64,000 nt of DNA, from positions 11,840,215 to 11,904,214 of the forward strand of contig OX326961.1 of the NCBI GenBank assembly GCA_946800325.1. Reading direction: 5' to 3'. Both the position numbers and the translations under genes were made by a program. Each line of letters opens with the position of its first letter. Positions within the stretch are counted from its first letter, which is position 1. Below the pieces are notes generated by a model that was not told the DNA's origin, did not search any database, and was given only the letters and a program-made list of their open reading frames with translations. Origin of the DNA: Luzula sylvatica. Its lineage: Eukaryota > Streptophyta > Magnoliopsida > Poales > Juncaceae. Shown here piece by piece: positions 21,390-34,044 of this stretch.

Positions 21390-23520
21390 TATATTATTTT
21401 TATCATTAGTTGAATTTATTTGAGATTAGCAAGAACAAAAGAATCATTAAAGGTTCGGAAACCACCGCAGTGAAAGATCCCACCGAAAATGTTGAGTGTC
21501 CCCAAATTCTCAATCTTCTTAAATTTTCTAAATATTTAATTATATATTTGTAATAAATATCAAAAATAAGGTTTTGATATTTGTAGATTATTATTTTTCC
21601 AAAAATTTCAGAATACAAGATCCATACTAAAAATATAACGCTTTCAACGATCAAAACCGAGTTCTTATGTGTCAAAGTTTTCGAAAGGGTATAATCGTAA
21701 TTTCATATTTATGGGTTATTTAAATAAATATATTATAGGGTCTTATTTGCAAAATTATCAAATCATTAATAATACTAATAATAGAGTTTGCAAAATAAAC
21801 CTCATATAGATGTAAATTGAATAGTTTGCAAATATGTAAGTTTGGAGGGTATGCATGTAATGTGCAATTCCACTATCTCTTATTCGGCCATATCCAGAGA
21901 GAGATTCATCTCCATCCATGGCATCCAAACACTCATGAAACCCTAAGAAAAAGAAGAGAGAAAATAAGAAAAATCATGGAAAATAGGAAATTTCGCAAAA
22001 CGAAAGGTGTCATAATCTTCAGGAGGTTGAGTTGTGCGAGTTGGCAAGATCAAAAGAAGAATTACATCCAAGTTTCGAGTTTCTCTATTTTCACTCAATC
22101 TTGTGCGACGTTTCGATTAATCTCTTATTTGTCGAGTTTATTTTCATTATGTGGGTGTTACTCTCACTTCTCTCTTATTAAGATTCGAATTACGAGCGTT
22201 TCTAGACCTTACATGGTAGTCAAGGGTTCTTACTTTAGAAACCGTATTTTGCTTCGAAAACCGTGTTACCCCATAAAGTTGTATATTTTGTAGATATGAA
22301 ATTATGTAGGTATGCAGATTTTGCATTTGGATAAAACGTAACATGGTGTGTATGTTTGTGATAACACGACGCAGCTCCTCCGGTGTGTTATATTTGTGAT
22401 AATATGACACGACTTCTCCGGTATGTTATTTTTGTGATAAAACGACGCGGCTCATATGGTGTGTTATTTTTGTGATAACACGACACGGCTCCTCCGGTGT
22501 ATTATATATATGTTATGTTTGGTGTTGTTTGACACTCTATGTAGATATTCGGATCGTCAAGGATTATATGGACAGATAGCAATTTTGGATGCAAAATGTT
22601 ATGTACCATGCGCTTCATCCGGTATGTTATATGTATGTTATGTTTGGTGTTACGTGAAACTCAATGTAGGTATCCGGGTCGTCAAGGTACAAATGTTGGA
22701 ATAGCAGTTTCGGTAGCAAAATGGTTTGTTACCATGCCGCGGTTTCGCAGGTATATTTTGTGTATGTTATGATTGAATGTAAGTGATTTTGATTTATAAA
22801 CCCAAGGCAAGTACTTTGAGGAGTATTTCTCAATACATATAATTATTTACGAACAAGACTTGTGACTAGCCATGTATAAGATGGATCTTAATAAGCTAGC
22901 CTCAAAACTCACTCAATTAGTCACTCATTTTATTTGAATGTTTTGACTCTAAGTACGGTGGACAGATCATTGGGGGGCAGCGGGTATCCAGTGTGTGAGT
23001 TCGACGGTTTCGTTTTCATCGCGGAACCTCCATCTTGTGTATATTCGTTTATTTATGTTTCTGGCCAGCGAGCCATTTTGTCACTGCGACATGTTTAGTA
23101 TTTTGTGTGTTGATGTCGCATATGTGTTTATATGCTTCCGCTAGGTTTCTTTATGTTCGTTTGTATATGTTATAGTGATGCATGTATATATATATGCGTG
23201 TCGTTGTTTTCGAGTTGTGGAATTTATGTTTTTGTGAAATTATCATATAGGAGCATGTGGTATACGAGTTGTATACTGGCGGATTGCCGCACTACCTCCT
23301 TTATTATTTTCGAGTGTGACAATATTTTACTTTGAGAATTTGTTGTTTTGTCTTCTAAACTTTTTTGTTGCAATAGAGAATATAAGCGAGGAATTTGTAG
23401 TCTTCAAGAATGTTTTGCTCAATGTTAATTCGAGTTGAGGGGGTTATTTTTAACTATTTTTGTGATATTACTATTTTGGAGGATGTCTGTGATAATTCTA
23501 AAATTTGCAGGGGTACACAT
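21390..23520. mobile_element. Probable solo LTR of a Ty3/gypsy (chromovirus-like) element
   Basis: This is a long non-coding, mildly GC-enriched stretch. Its order of motifs (AACCCTAAGAAAAAGAAG near 21940, GTGATAACACGAC...CTCCGGTG subrepeats, CGGGTATCCAG near 22980, and an end like GTCTGTGATAATTC...GGGGTACACA near 23500) resembles Tekay/Del-type LTRs as I remember them. No gag-pol lies on either side. The ends were not proved by a target duplication. Confidence 0.35.
22350..22745. repeat. Two nested tandem repeats inside the probable LTR
   Basis: A unit of about 45 bp (GTGATAACACGAC...CTCCGGTGTGTTAT) occurs about four times to 22510. It is followed by two copies of a longer unit of about 120 bp (TGTTATGTTTGGTGTT...ATGTACCATGC...TCCGGTATGTTAT) to 22745. 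Confidence 0.6.
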
Positions 23521-24268
23521 TAAATTGCCCATTTTATAACACTTTGTAAGAATGTCTTTGATTTAATGATGTTATTTAGTGTGGGTGTTTGCAAAACATT
23601 AAACTATTTCATATATAATTCTAGAATGATATATATTCACACTAAAATAATAAAAACACATATAATTGGTCCGTTTTAGTGAATTAATCCTACTATAATA
23701 TTTTACAAACACTTTTCTGAATTTTAATGATGCCACGTCATCAATTATATTTTTTTTTTATCAAAATAATTTTATTAACATAATTTAGAAATAATATTAT
23801 GAAAAAAAATCACGAGTATAATCGGAATCCAAAAACACGCTGAACTGGAATTGATTTCCATTCCCGACTTTTCAAGTCCCACTGATTAACTCTCCCTTAC
23901 GCCTCTATTCTCCCATTATTCACGCCTCCTCAGAGAAAAATCCTTTCTCTCTCCGAATTGTGCTCTTTCACTGCTCTTTACCGCATGCCACCAGTCCATT
24001 TCTCCCCGCTTTGTTGATTATTCTCTTTCTAATCGATAACCTCTTCCAAACCGCGCTGTTATTGTTTCTATTCGTATGCCCTTTCCTCAAACGGCAGCAC
24101 CCATATCCGACCATAGATCTATGCACCGGATTGTCGTACGATCAGTCAGTTCTTCTTCCATGGCCTTAGGATATCCTTTCTGATGTGATACAGGTACTGA
24201 TTTGGTCATTGTTTTATTTGGTTTTGATTTTTGTTGAACATTTGGGGCTTATTTGCAAAATTGATGGT

Positions 24269-24398
24269 AATTTGGTCTTTAATTTAAGGGTTTTGAGTCA
24301 GTTTTACACTATGGTCGTTAATTTAATGGTCCTAATTTGGTCTTTAATTTAAGGGTTTTGAGTCAGTTTTACACTATGGTCGTTAATTTAATGGTCCT
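24269..24398. repeat. Perfect 65-bp tandem duplication
   Basis: 24269-24333 and 24334-24398 are identical 65-bp copies (starting AATTTGGTCTTTAATTTAAG). They lie in the putative first intron of the small basic protein gene. The absence of differences indicates a very recent event or an assembly duplication. Confidence 0.85.
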
Positions 24399-25021
24399 TA
24401 ATAAGTGTATACATTTTTTTGGTGACTGTTATCAGGGAACTACCAGTTAATTACCAAATAATTTCTTAATTTACTTGCTTGGATTTACCAGTTAATTACC
24501 ATATAAGTGTTAATTTGGAAAAATATCAAATTGCTAATTTTGATATGTAGTGCCCACTTTGTTCATGTTGGAAGTGCGACTTTCGCTCAAGTCTTTCGTG
24601 TAAGTACAAAACATTTCTTTGTAGTGTAAAATATGTCGACATTGAATCGAAAATTAACTGTTAATTATATTCAATGTAAATTATTCAGTGAATTTTGCCA
24701 TTAAAACGTAATTGCTACAAGATATTCTTAAAATATTTTATATTAAACCATTTTAAAAACACTACCAATGTTTCAGTGAGATTATAACATATTTTCTGAA
24801 ATTGCTTGGTAATTTAACTGGTAATTAACTGTATATAAATGGAATTGAAAAGCGAAAGTAGACATATTTAAAATATGCCGAGATTCTATTTAAATCATAA
24901 CTACAGTGAGTTTATTAAATTTTCAGAAGGTAAATTATTCGATTTATTTTATATGCAAGGGCTTTTTGGTAAATTTTCTTTCTTTTTGATATAATTACGT
25001 AATTTTACATTTTAGCAACAT

Positions 25022-25344
25022 ATGGATTTTGGATTAAAACCTTTTAGGGCGCATTTCACAGCAACTGCTATTATCGATAAATTTTCTCAGGTCCGATCTT
25101 TTTTATCCATACATACCCACGAAAAATCTGACATTAGCAAATTACAATTTTTTTTCCTCTTTTCTAGGATATAATTGAAAAGCAAGTGTCGGAAACGACT
25201 CAGACAAGAAATCCGAATCCAAACTCGGATCAATTCAAGAAGAAACGAAGCCATAATAAGATTTTTCGACGTGACCTTAAGCGGCGAATGAGAAAATCAC
25301 AGGGACTAAAACGAAAAAAAGGGCTCAGTGATGAGGTGGCATAA
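25022..25344 (+). CDS. Candidate small basic protein, 81 aa, with upstream non-coding exons
   Basis: Two coding exons join in frame: 25022-25090 (within exon 25016-25090) and 25168-25344, with acceptors TTTTAG and TTTTCTAG and donor CAG/GTCCGA. The product begins MDFGLKPFRAHFTATAIID and ends in a strongly basic stretch (FRRDLKRRMRKSQGLKRKKG). Upstream, 24551-24599 (donor CGT/GTAAGT) and a pyrimidine-rich exon ending at 24193 look like leader exons. Exon 24551-24599 is also open in the same frame (AHFVHVGSATFAQVFRQH), but the model then meets a TGA at the end of the first exon. Either translation starts at Met 25022 or the gene is broken. I do not recognise the family. The basic tail suggests nucleic-acid or ribosome binding, which is inference only. 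Confidence 0.35.
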
Positions 25345-27839
25345 GGGAATCATTTCTCTCGGAAGTAAGGACTTGTGAACTTGGTTAAAGGTAGGGTCCC
25401 AATGAACCTCCGAGGCCAGTTAAATTTAAAATTATGTTTTACGTAATTTTTCTTTCACGTCCCTGAAGTAACAAAAATTACTGCCATGTCAAGCTTTTGT
25501 GGGAGTGAATTTTTGAAAAATAAACGGGTATTCTAACAAATTATTAGGAGAAAATTGCAATGAAAATACTTCTGTACACTAAGAAATAGAAGGGCCAAAT
25601 CGAAATAGTTGGAATTTTAACTGACATGACAATTTTGCGATTTAGTCCAAACTATTTTTTATAATTTTAAAATTGTTTTTTACTTTTAAAAAACTAATTC
25701 TTTTTAAATTTCAAAACTGTTTTTTCCAATTTTACATTCTTTGAGTTTTTAACTTTCTTAACACTGTTTTTTGTAGTTTTAGTACTTTTTTTCGAAACAT
25801 TAATGTTGTTTACCTTTTAAAAACTGGTTTTTCCAATTTTAAGTTCTATTTAGTTTTTATCTTTCTTAAAACTGTTTTTTCAACTTTTTTTAATTTCAAA
25901 ATTTTACTGTTTCTCAACTTTTTAAAAACTAATTTTGAATTTTCTTAAATCCTTTTTTTTTTGTAATTGCAGAACTTTCTTCATTTCAATACGTTAACTC
26001 ACTTCTTTTTTCATTTCAAAAAATGATTTCTTTGAACTTCAAACAAAACTTTTTTTCAACTAAATTTTCTTTTTAGTTTGTAAAAAGAATTTTTTAATTT
26101 TTTTAAAATTGGATCATTACATTTTTATCTAAATTGTTGATTTTTTACAATGGGTTATTTTCATTTTTTTCTGCATTTTTTTTGTTAAAAATATTTGGTA
26201 TCTATCGAATTGAGAATTTCATCATAATATAGAAGATAATTTCAAAAGTTTTGCAGATTTCTTTGTAAAATTTCAGAATATATTTTTGTATTGTTTTGAG
26301 TACATTTTTTAAATTAGATCGACATTTTCAATATTTTATGCAGTTTTTTGTTAAAAACATTTAGTATTTATCAAAATAAGAATTTAAACATCTTTTTAGC
26401 CTTCATTTGTTTTTAAGGAGGATGGCTTTAAAACACTCGATAATCGTGACTGGGCAAAATTATGGTTAAAAATTTCTCTTTTAGAATATTTAATTATATT
26501 TATTGATTTGGTTTTTAGAGTGATTAATTTTTTGTAAAAGAAATCTAATGCGCAAATTTACATTATTGTTGTTATTTTTATTATTACATTATAAAGCCAA
26601 TGCATTTTTTAACCAATTGTTTTTCTGGTTTGAATATTCATAACCGAGGAGACTAAATATTCAAATATTAAAACTTAAATGTTATCTTTACTGGATTCAA
26701 ATTTTGAATAGGAATGTTATCATTATTTGTTTATGAAAATAAAAACAACTTGCACAATTTACGAATATGTGTGCTGTTAAGAGTAATTCCCATACAAATT
26801 GGTGTAAATATTCATCAATTTTATATATTTATATATCTATTGTATTCTCTGTGTTTATATTATTTTTTGTACATATTTAAATATTCATCAAATTTTAAAA
26901 TGTTTTGGTTAACAAAAGTCAGCGCGTTAAAATAATACCCACGCTTTATGGGAGAAAAATTTATTTCAACCATTATAAACGAATTATTTGTAGATGTGGA
27001 TAATGCAAAAAAATAAGACTGTTAATGTTATTAAATTTTATATCATTTATTTAAAAATTTGTATCTATTCTTTTTGGGTATTCAAATCATGGTTTGAATT
27101 ATAAATTTGTTATACTACTTTGTATGGGATTAATTAGCGGCCCTAATATTTAAATATTCCATTATTTGTATAGGATTAATAAATTATAAATGGACCTAAT
27201 ACTTAAATATTTGTATTTCTCATTTTATGATTGTATGATAATGTTTTTGATGATGCTTGTGTACGATATAAATTTATTTATATTAAATATTTGTTGTAAA
27301 AAGACTTTTTAACGTAAGAATACAATAAACTTCGCTTACATTTTTATTTAATACAAGAAAATAAAAAATAAAAAAGTATTACATCCGCATTTAGTTTTTT
27401 GAGGTATCTCCGTGACATAATAATAAAAAAAATAAAAAAAACCTTTAAATACTGAATTAGTGTTTTGAACAACAAGAAAACCATTAAAAATAAAAAACGA
27501 ACACAAGAAGCAAATTTTCGAGGTTGCCTAACAAACATAAATGGTAATGCTCTACAGGATGTTGATTTCTGACATTTCATGTATTTTCTTTGTTACAGGA
27601 GGGCAACATCTCATGATAATATATGGTGCTGATAACATATCGGTCTAGGACAACTAAAACTACGAAACTAGAGTTGTCTATATTAAATGGGAAATATTCG
27701 GATGCTTGCTTTGTTCGTCATTTGAAACAAATCTAGGCTTGCTGATAAAATATCACGAGTACAAGTGATTTAAATTTTGAAAAAAATTCCTACGTTTTAT
27801 TTAAGAATATAACTAAAAATGAGTTTTTTTGTAAATTTC
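25345..27839. other. T-rich intergenic sequence
   Basis: No gene is seen. 25640-26400 is a low-complexity, strongly T-biased stretch with repeated ACTGTTTTTTCCAATTTTA-like phrases. It could be the body of an old repeat. 26400-27839 is AT-rich with nothing recognised. Confidence 0.45.
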
Positions 27840-28985
27840 ATATCATATACCCACGTTTTTATTTTGGACCCAATTTTGTGCAATTTTCTTGTGTCAAATC
27901 ATCACATTCGTCTCAACCATTGGATTATGATATGTGCAAAAATTTATATCATTGATTAATCATTGATTTTTTATAATCATATTTTTCTTGTAACCATTTA
28001 AGTGTCAATTATATTGTATTATGTTTTAATAATTCTTAGAAAATCACATCATCATATATTAATGATTTGGACTATTGCTATTGGCTCGATTAATGTTAGA
28101 CTACCTCTATTCGTTTTAATTTCTTCTTATTTTGACATTCATATTAGCATAGTTCATACATATTGTTTTTCATAATTTGAATTTGTAAAAATATTATGTA
28201 AAAAAATACAATGTAAAAAAATTATATTTAAATAATACAATTGTTAGTATTTTATTTATATAGTAGAATTTTAAGTATTATTATTTATTTTTAAAAAATC
28301 ATAAATATAAGAAACTCATATAATACAAAGTTGATTATATTTGTGTTTTAATCAAGCAAACTTAATATTAATTTTTTTTTAAATCAATAGAAATTAGAGA
28401 AATGATTTATCCATCTAAATAACTTCTTAAACTTATAAACATCTATCAAATAGTATTGTTCTGTTTAAAAATATAATCTTAAAAAAATCATATGATATAA
28501 GATAATTTATATTTATGGTTATGCTAAATTAGTTTTTGTATTATTTATTAAATTGATATTAAATTCAATTTTCATTTCATTTTGAATCAATAAAAAAATA
28601 TTAGTAATATATAATTAATTATGTGTTACTACATATATCGTATTATTCATAATTTGTATATTTAAAGTGTATGAAATATTATGAACAACGAAATAATATT
28701 TGTTGTTATATTTTTTTTGTAAACTAGTGTTATACCTCATATATTATTACAACGACACTAATATAAGTTTTATTATTTGATTAAAAATGAGATTTTTTGG
28801 TAATGTAAAGCATATGTATAATATATACATAATTATAGATAAATGAGTTCAAATTATTCAGCCAAATATGTATTTTATATTTTAATAAAAAACGTAATTA
28901 ACATTTTCGTTGTGTAGGGCGAATATTCTCTTAGTTAATATGAAATGAACATAATCCCGCACAATTTGCATAGGGATAAAACTAG
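27840..28985 (+). mobile_element. Helitron-like repeat, copy 1, with 3' hairpin and CTAG end
   Basis: ATCCC...GGGAT forms a short hairpin just before AAAACTAG (28982-28985) followed by T, a Helitron-type 3' end. The body (about 27840-28460) has related copies at 45100-45700 (same orientation) and 50900-51952 (reverse). The 5' end is not defined and no Rep/helicase is encoded, so it would be non-autonomous. Confidence 0.45.
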
Positions 28986-29040
28986 TTCAATATAAAACTA
29001 ACAATTTAAAAAATTCCTAATTCAAAGAAAGGTTACCCTT

Positions 29041-29135
29041 GCTATATAAACTTGGTAGAAATAAATTTTTCTATAACGGCCCGTTATAAAAAATTCCTAA
29101 TTCAGCTTCAGCTTCAGCTTCTCTCGCCGTCAATG
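29041..29135 (+). promoter_or_regulatory. TATA box, leader and ATG/GT first-exon signature without a following gene
   Basis: GCTATATAAAC (29041-29051) is followed by GGCCC (site II-like, near 29080) and a CT-rich leader. An ATG at 29133-29135 is immediately followed by GT. A first coding exon ending right after ATG is common in plant ribosomal-protein genes. Joining to the best downstream acceptor (near 29554) gives a stop after about 11 codons. It looks like the 5' end of a gene whose body is lost or lies outside what I could find. Confidence 0.3.
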
Positions 29136-30225
29136 GTGCGTTGTATTGTATTCTTTCAAGGGCTTTGCCGAGCTCTTTATTATTCATTGATTGAGTTTCT
29201 TTTAATTGTGTTTGAGTAGGATTTTGAGTACGATTTAGGGCGGGGTTTGAAATTTATGCAAATCCGTATAAATAAGCTCGGTTGGCTGTCAATTGACGAT
29301 TTTCGATATGTTTTATGATGCTAAATAAATTTCTAACCACGTGCATAATTTTTGGTTGTTTTGATTGTTTATGTGATTAGTAAAGTGTTTTAATTTTGAA
29401 AAAAAAATGGTATTCAAAATGCAAAACTCATCTGTATATGTCAAGGAGTGATAAGTACCAATCGTTTACTAATTGGATGATTAATATCAAATTTATATCA
29501 TTAGAATCAAAATCGATATATAATCTGATGATATTTTTTTTTCTTTCGATTTAGGTGGAGTTAGTTCCAAGCAAATCACCAGTATGAAAGGATTGGGTAT
29601 GAATCTACCACAATTAGCAATCAGCGACCAATCCAAGCAATTGAAAGGCCGTGCAAAGTTGACTGTCTGTGCCAAGCGGTAAATTATTCTTAATTTCAAA
29701 ATTATTTTTGTGAAAGAATAAAATAATTTTGGTTTGTTAATAGGTTCAATCTTGTTTGTAATATGTAAGCCCAAATTGATTGGTTCCTTTCTCCCTCAGA
29801 TGTCCTCTCTCTTTCTAACGTGAATTCCTCTGTACTCGCCGGAATCGATTTGAACGATCATGGCCAGCATTAACAAGAAAGAATTGCTTAAGGAGGACGG
29901 GGTGGAGAATTCGAACTCTCTGATCGTATATGGATGAGGATGATAATGCAACTGAATATAAGAACTCAGTAATCGCCCTCACACAGTAAGTTAAGGATAT
30001 AGATGACATGAAGAGGATGGGCACGAGGCAGTGGTACTTACGATCTAATCATATATCTATAAATCTATTAATTATAAATTCTAGTATACAAATTAAGTAT
30101 TAATTTCAGTGTTATAAGTACATGACTTTGCATCAGTATGAAAATGCAAAATTGATATACAAAATTTTACATAGTTACGTAAATAGAAAAGAAATAACTT
30201 CTATAAATCAATTAATTATAAATTG
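29136..30225. other. Sequence between the orphan leader and the minisatellite
   Basis: No gene could be modelled. A GC-richer island at 29800-30020 contains ATGGCCAGCATTAACAAGAA and is followed in frame by stops. It may be a decayed exon. Confidence 0.35.
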
Positions 30226-31890
30226 TATTGGCAGCGGCAGGAAATAAATGATACCAAAACTATCTTTTGGCAGCGGCAGGAAAAAAGTAACACCAAAACT
30301 ATCTTTTGGCAGCGGCTGGATATAAGTGGCACCCAAACTATCTTTTGGCAGCTGCTGGAAATAAGGGACACCAAGCAGGAAAAAAGTGATACCAAAACCA
30401 TCATTTTGCAGCGGCTGGATATAGGTGACAGCAAAACCATCATTTGGCAGCGGCAGGATAAAACAATCGCCAAAACTATCTTTTGGCAGCGGCTGGAAAG
30501 AAGTGTCACCCAAACTATCTTATGACAGCGTCAGGAAATAAGAGCCACCAAAACTATCTTTTGGCCGCGGCATGAAACAAGTGCTACCAAAACTATCTTT
30601 TGGCGGCGGCTGGAAATAAGTGACACCAAAACTATCTTTGGGCAGCGGCTGGAGAGAAGTGCCACCAAAACAATCTATTGGCAGCGGCATGAAACAAGCG
30701 CTTCCAGAACCATCTTTCGGCAGCGGCTGGACATAAGAGCTACCAAAACTATCTTTTGGCAGCGACAGGAAACAAGCGCGAAGAAAACTATCTTTCGGCA
30801 GCGGCTGGACACAAGTGCTACCAGAACTATCTTTTGGCAGCGGCAGGAAATAAGTGATACCAAAACAATCTTTTGACAGCGGCTGGAAATAAGTTCAACG
30901 AAAAGAATCTTTGGGCAGCGGCTGGAGAGAAGTGCCACCAAAACTATCTATTGGCAGTGGCATGAAACAAACGCTACCAGAACCATCTTTCGGCAGCGGC
31001 TGGACATTAGAGCCACCAAAACTATCTATGGGCAGCGGCTGGATATAAGTGACACCAAAACAATTTTTGGGCAGCGGCTGGACATAAGGGACACCAAAAC
31101 TATCTTTGGACAGCGGCAGGAGAGAAGCGCCACCAAAACTATCTTTGGGCAGCGGCATCAAACAAGCGCTAAGAAAACTATCTTTCGGCAGCGGCTGGAT
31201 ATAAGTGACACCAAAACTATCTTTTGGCAGCGGAATGAAACAAGTGCTACCAGAACTATCTTTTGGCAGCGACAGGAATTAAGTGACACCAAAACTATCT
31301 TTTGGCAGCGGCTGGAATTAACTGACACCAAAACTATCTTTTGGCAGCTGCAGGAAATAAGTGATACCAAAACTATCTTTTGACAGCGGCTCGAAATAAG
31401 TGCCAGGAAAACTATCTTTTCGCAGCGGCTTGACATAAGTGACACCAAAACTATCTTTTGGCAGCGGCTGGATATAAGTGACACCAAAACTATCTTTTGG
31501 CAGCGACATGAAACAAGCGCTACCAGAACTACCTTTTGGCAGCGACAGGAATTAAGTGCCACCAAAACATTCTTTTTGCAGCGACAGTAAAAAAGTGACA
31601 CCAAAACTATATTTTGGCAGCGGCTGGAATTAAGAGACACCAAAACTATCTTTTGGCAGCGGCTCGATATAAGTGGCAGCAAAACTATCTTTTGGCAGTG
31701 GAAGAAAATAAGTGATACCAAAACTATCTTTTGACAGCGGCTGGAAATAAGTGCCACAAATACTATCTTTTGGCAGCGGCACTAAAAATGTGAGCCCAAA
31801 ACTATCTTTTGGCAGCGGCTGGAAATAAGTTTCACCAAAACTATCTTTTGCCAGGCGCAGGAAAAATGTGACAACAAAACTATCTTTTGA
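30226..31890. repeat. 39-bp minisatellite, about 43 units
   Basis: The unit is about GGCAGCGGCTGGAAATAAG + TGACACCAAAACTATCTTTT. It repeats head to tail with strict 39-bp spacing (for example GGCAGCGG at 30230, 30269, 30308), with point variants such as GGATATAAG, GGACATAAG and GCATGAAACAAG. A block of variants beginning at 30640 recurs at 30913, 273 bp away, which is seven units and therefore a higher-order repeat. Because 39 is divisible by 3, long open frames arise on both strands (13-residue period such as PLPKDSFGVTYIQ). No promoter, splice context or start supports coding. One unit near 30347-30386 carries an internal deletion. Confidence 0.92.
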
Positions 31891-34044
31891 CTATACGGGT
31901 TGTCGGACTAAATAACATAATACAAATTCAAACCCATAACCATACACGGACCTCAACCCGTTATGACCCAATCCAAACCCAATAACATAAATAAACAAAT
32001 ATACCATTCTCTCTCTCTTCGTTTTTATTCCCAAAACAGAAAAAAAAGAGGGGACATTCTTTCTTCCGCCTGAAAACTTGACGACATCGAAATCGGAGCC
32101 AAACCGCCGCCGTCGTGCCTTCTCCTGCCTCCTGAAGCTAATCCGCGCCCTATTCCTCTGCCTCGACGGATTTTCTATAGCCATTTGCACAAATCGAACT
32201 ATCGAAGCTATAGCTAACCCTAGAAATTGGTATTTAGTTTTTAGTTTTTGTTCGAATGAATTTTTGTACCAGTTTTCTATGAGGATAAATTATATTGTCA
32301 CCAGAGCACTGAGTACATATCTCCTTAATTTTTTCCGAAAACATCAATTGTTTTTAGACAGTATTATATTTTATCATCACTTTATTCTTTTGTTCGATGA
32401 CAATGAAGTTAATTAATATTCTAAGTAAGCTCCTTGAATTTGTGTACCAGTTAGCTTCTGAATCAGATTTCAATCTTATTTTTAATTTAATTTTTCCATG
32501 TTTTGACAAATGATGAGATTGAAATATTATCTTAGGACACCTTCTGACACAGCTTACCTGTGAATGTGAACAATAATTTCAGCTCTTGATGTCGTTGAAT
32601 TTCAGAATTTGAAACAAGTTTGTAATTAGTTACAAAATCCTCTACTGAATTAGTTTTTACTGGTACAAAAGAGGATCTTTTCTTAACATTACGTCAATTT
32701 ACTGTACAGGTACGGATAATGAAGTATTCGTCGCGTATCTAGAGTTGGGCAAGGCGCAACTATTTCTGATTGACATTACGTCAATTTACTCGAATCGATT
32801 CTTCTCGTTTTTTTCGGCATTTCTCTATCTCCTCTCTTCTGGTATGTTCTCTTCTACAAGTAGATTTTTATTTTAATATTTTATTATTTATGACTAGTGC
32901 TTTGATTTGTTAACGACACATTATTATTTATCTTTAGATGTAATAGTGGAATTGGCTCCAACATTGCTGCGTATTGAATATCCTTCTCTTACAGGTTTTT
33001 TTATGTTATGTTTAATCTAATATTATCCTATTATTTCCTTTGTTTAATTGGATGTGATTAATTTGATTTACTTTGAATTGTATCATTCAGTTTTATGTTG
33101 TCAACGAATTTTCTTAATTAATTTGATTTACCTGTCAGTAAAATTACATCAGTAAATTACTTGTTAATTTTTATGTTGTCAACAAGTTTTATGTTGTTAT
33201 TTTTGTTTTGTATTGGTTAAAACAATTTTTTTTATTTTTGTTTATTTAAATGATAATTAGGGGGGTCCGTTCTTGAAATGGGTGTCGGGTCTTTGAAAAT
33301 TCGGGACCGGCCTGCCTAAATTGGCACTAAAAAATTACATCGTTTGGCAGCGGCGGATTGTACTAACGTGGTCGGTACGCTGAAATTTTGGGATATAGTA
33401 CTCTGGTCGGGTAGGTCGAATGTAGATAGATACCAGGCTGGATGCATACGACGAATACTGAGTGATTTTAATTTTATCAAGTTTATGATTGCTTAATTTA
33501 ACAAATTTAGCCGAACTATTGTAATGCTCATTATGTTTCTGTGATACTTTTTTTTATAAGCGTAAATATGTTTCTAACTTTTAGAACGGTTAATTTATAA
33601 ATTCCCTATATATGTAGGGCTCGATGATGTATTATAATATTGTAATATATGTAGGGCTTGATGATGCAATATATGTAGGGTTCGACGATGTATCAGGATT
33701 CGACGATGTGTTGTAATGTATTTAAGATTTCCTTATGTAATGTAATGTGTTTAGGAATCGAAAATATGTATGGTATGATGATTGTAATATTTGTGTGTAC
33801 ATAGATGTGTATATGTTGAAAAAAATTATATTGTATGAAATGATGACTAACAAACAAACTAACTATATTAAGAAAAGAAATCCAACAGAGAAAGATCAAG
33901 GTTCATTCATTTCTTAGTAAATAGACAAAATATAATTTATTTGCTGTCTTTTTTTTAATGCATGTGTCATTTCATTTGAATAAAAAAAAAGAAAATCATT
34001 TCTAACAATAACGAAGTTCATTCATTTATTAGTACATGCGAAAG
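31891..34044. other. Intergenic with promoter/leader-like and GC-island stretches
   Basis: 31970-32180 is a CT-rich, GC-enriched stretch resembling a plant 5' leader on the plus strand, with a weak ORF from 32078 that I do not trust. 33255-33470 is a GC island that contains one partial minisatellite-like GTTTGGCAGCGGCGG. About 33610-33720 holds three or four degenerate copies of TGTAGGGCTCGATGATG. No gene is supported. Confidence 0.4.

Noticed and set aside
21817..22293. 158-codon plus-strand ORF
   Set aside because: Lies in the probable LTR, has no similarity pattern and no splice or promoter context. It probably reflects an LTR leader.
31158..31757. 199-codon minus-strand ORF with a 13-residue repeat
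   Set aside because: It follows automatically from a 39-bp repeat. Neighbouring frames are equally open and there is no promoter or splicing context.
30226..31890. CRISPR-like regular spacing of repeats
   Set aside because: Units are contiguous with no unique spacers, and this is a plant nuclear region, so it is a minisatellite.
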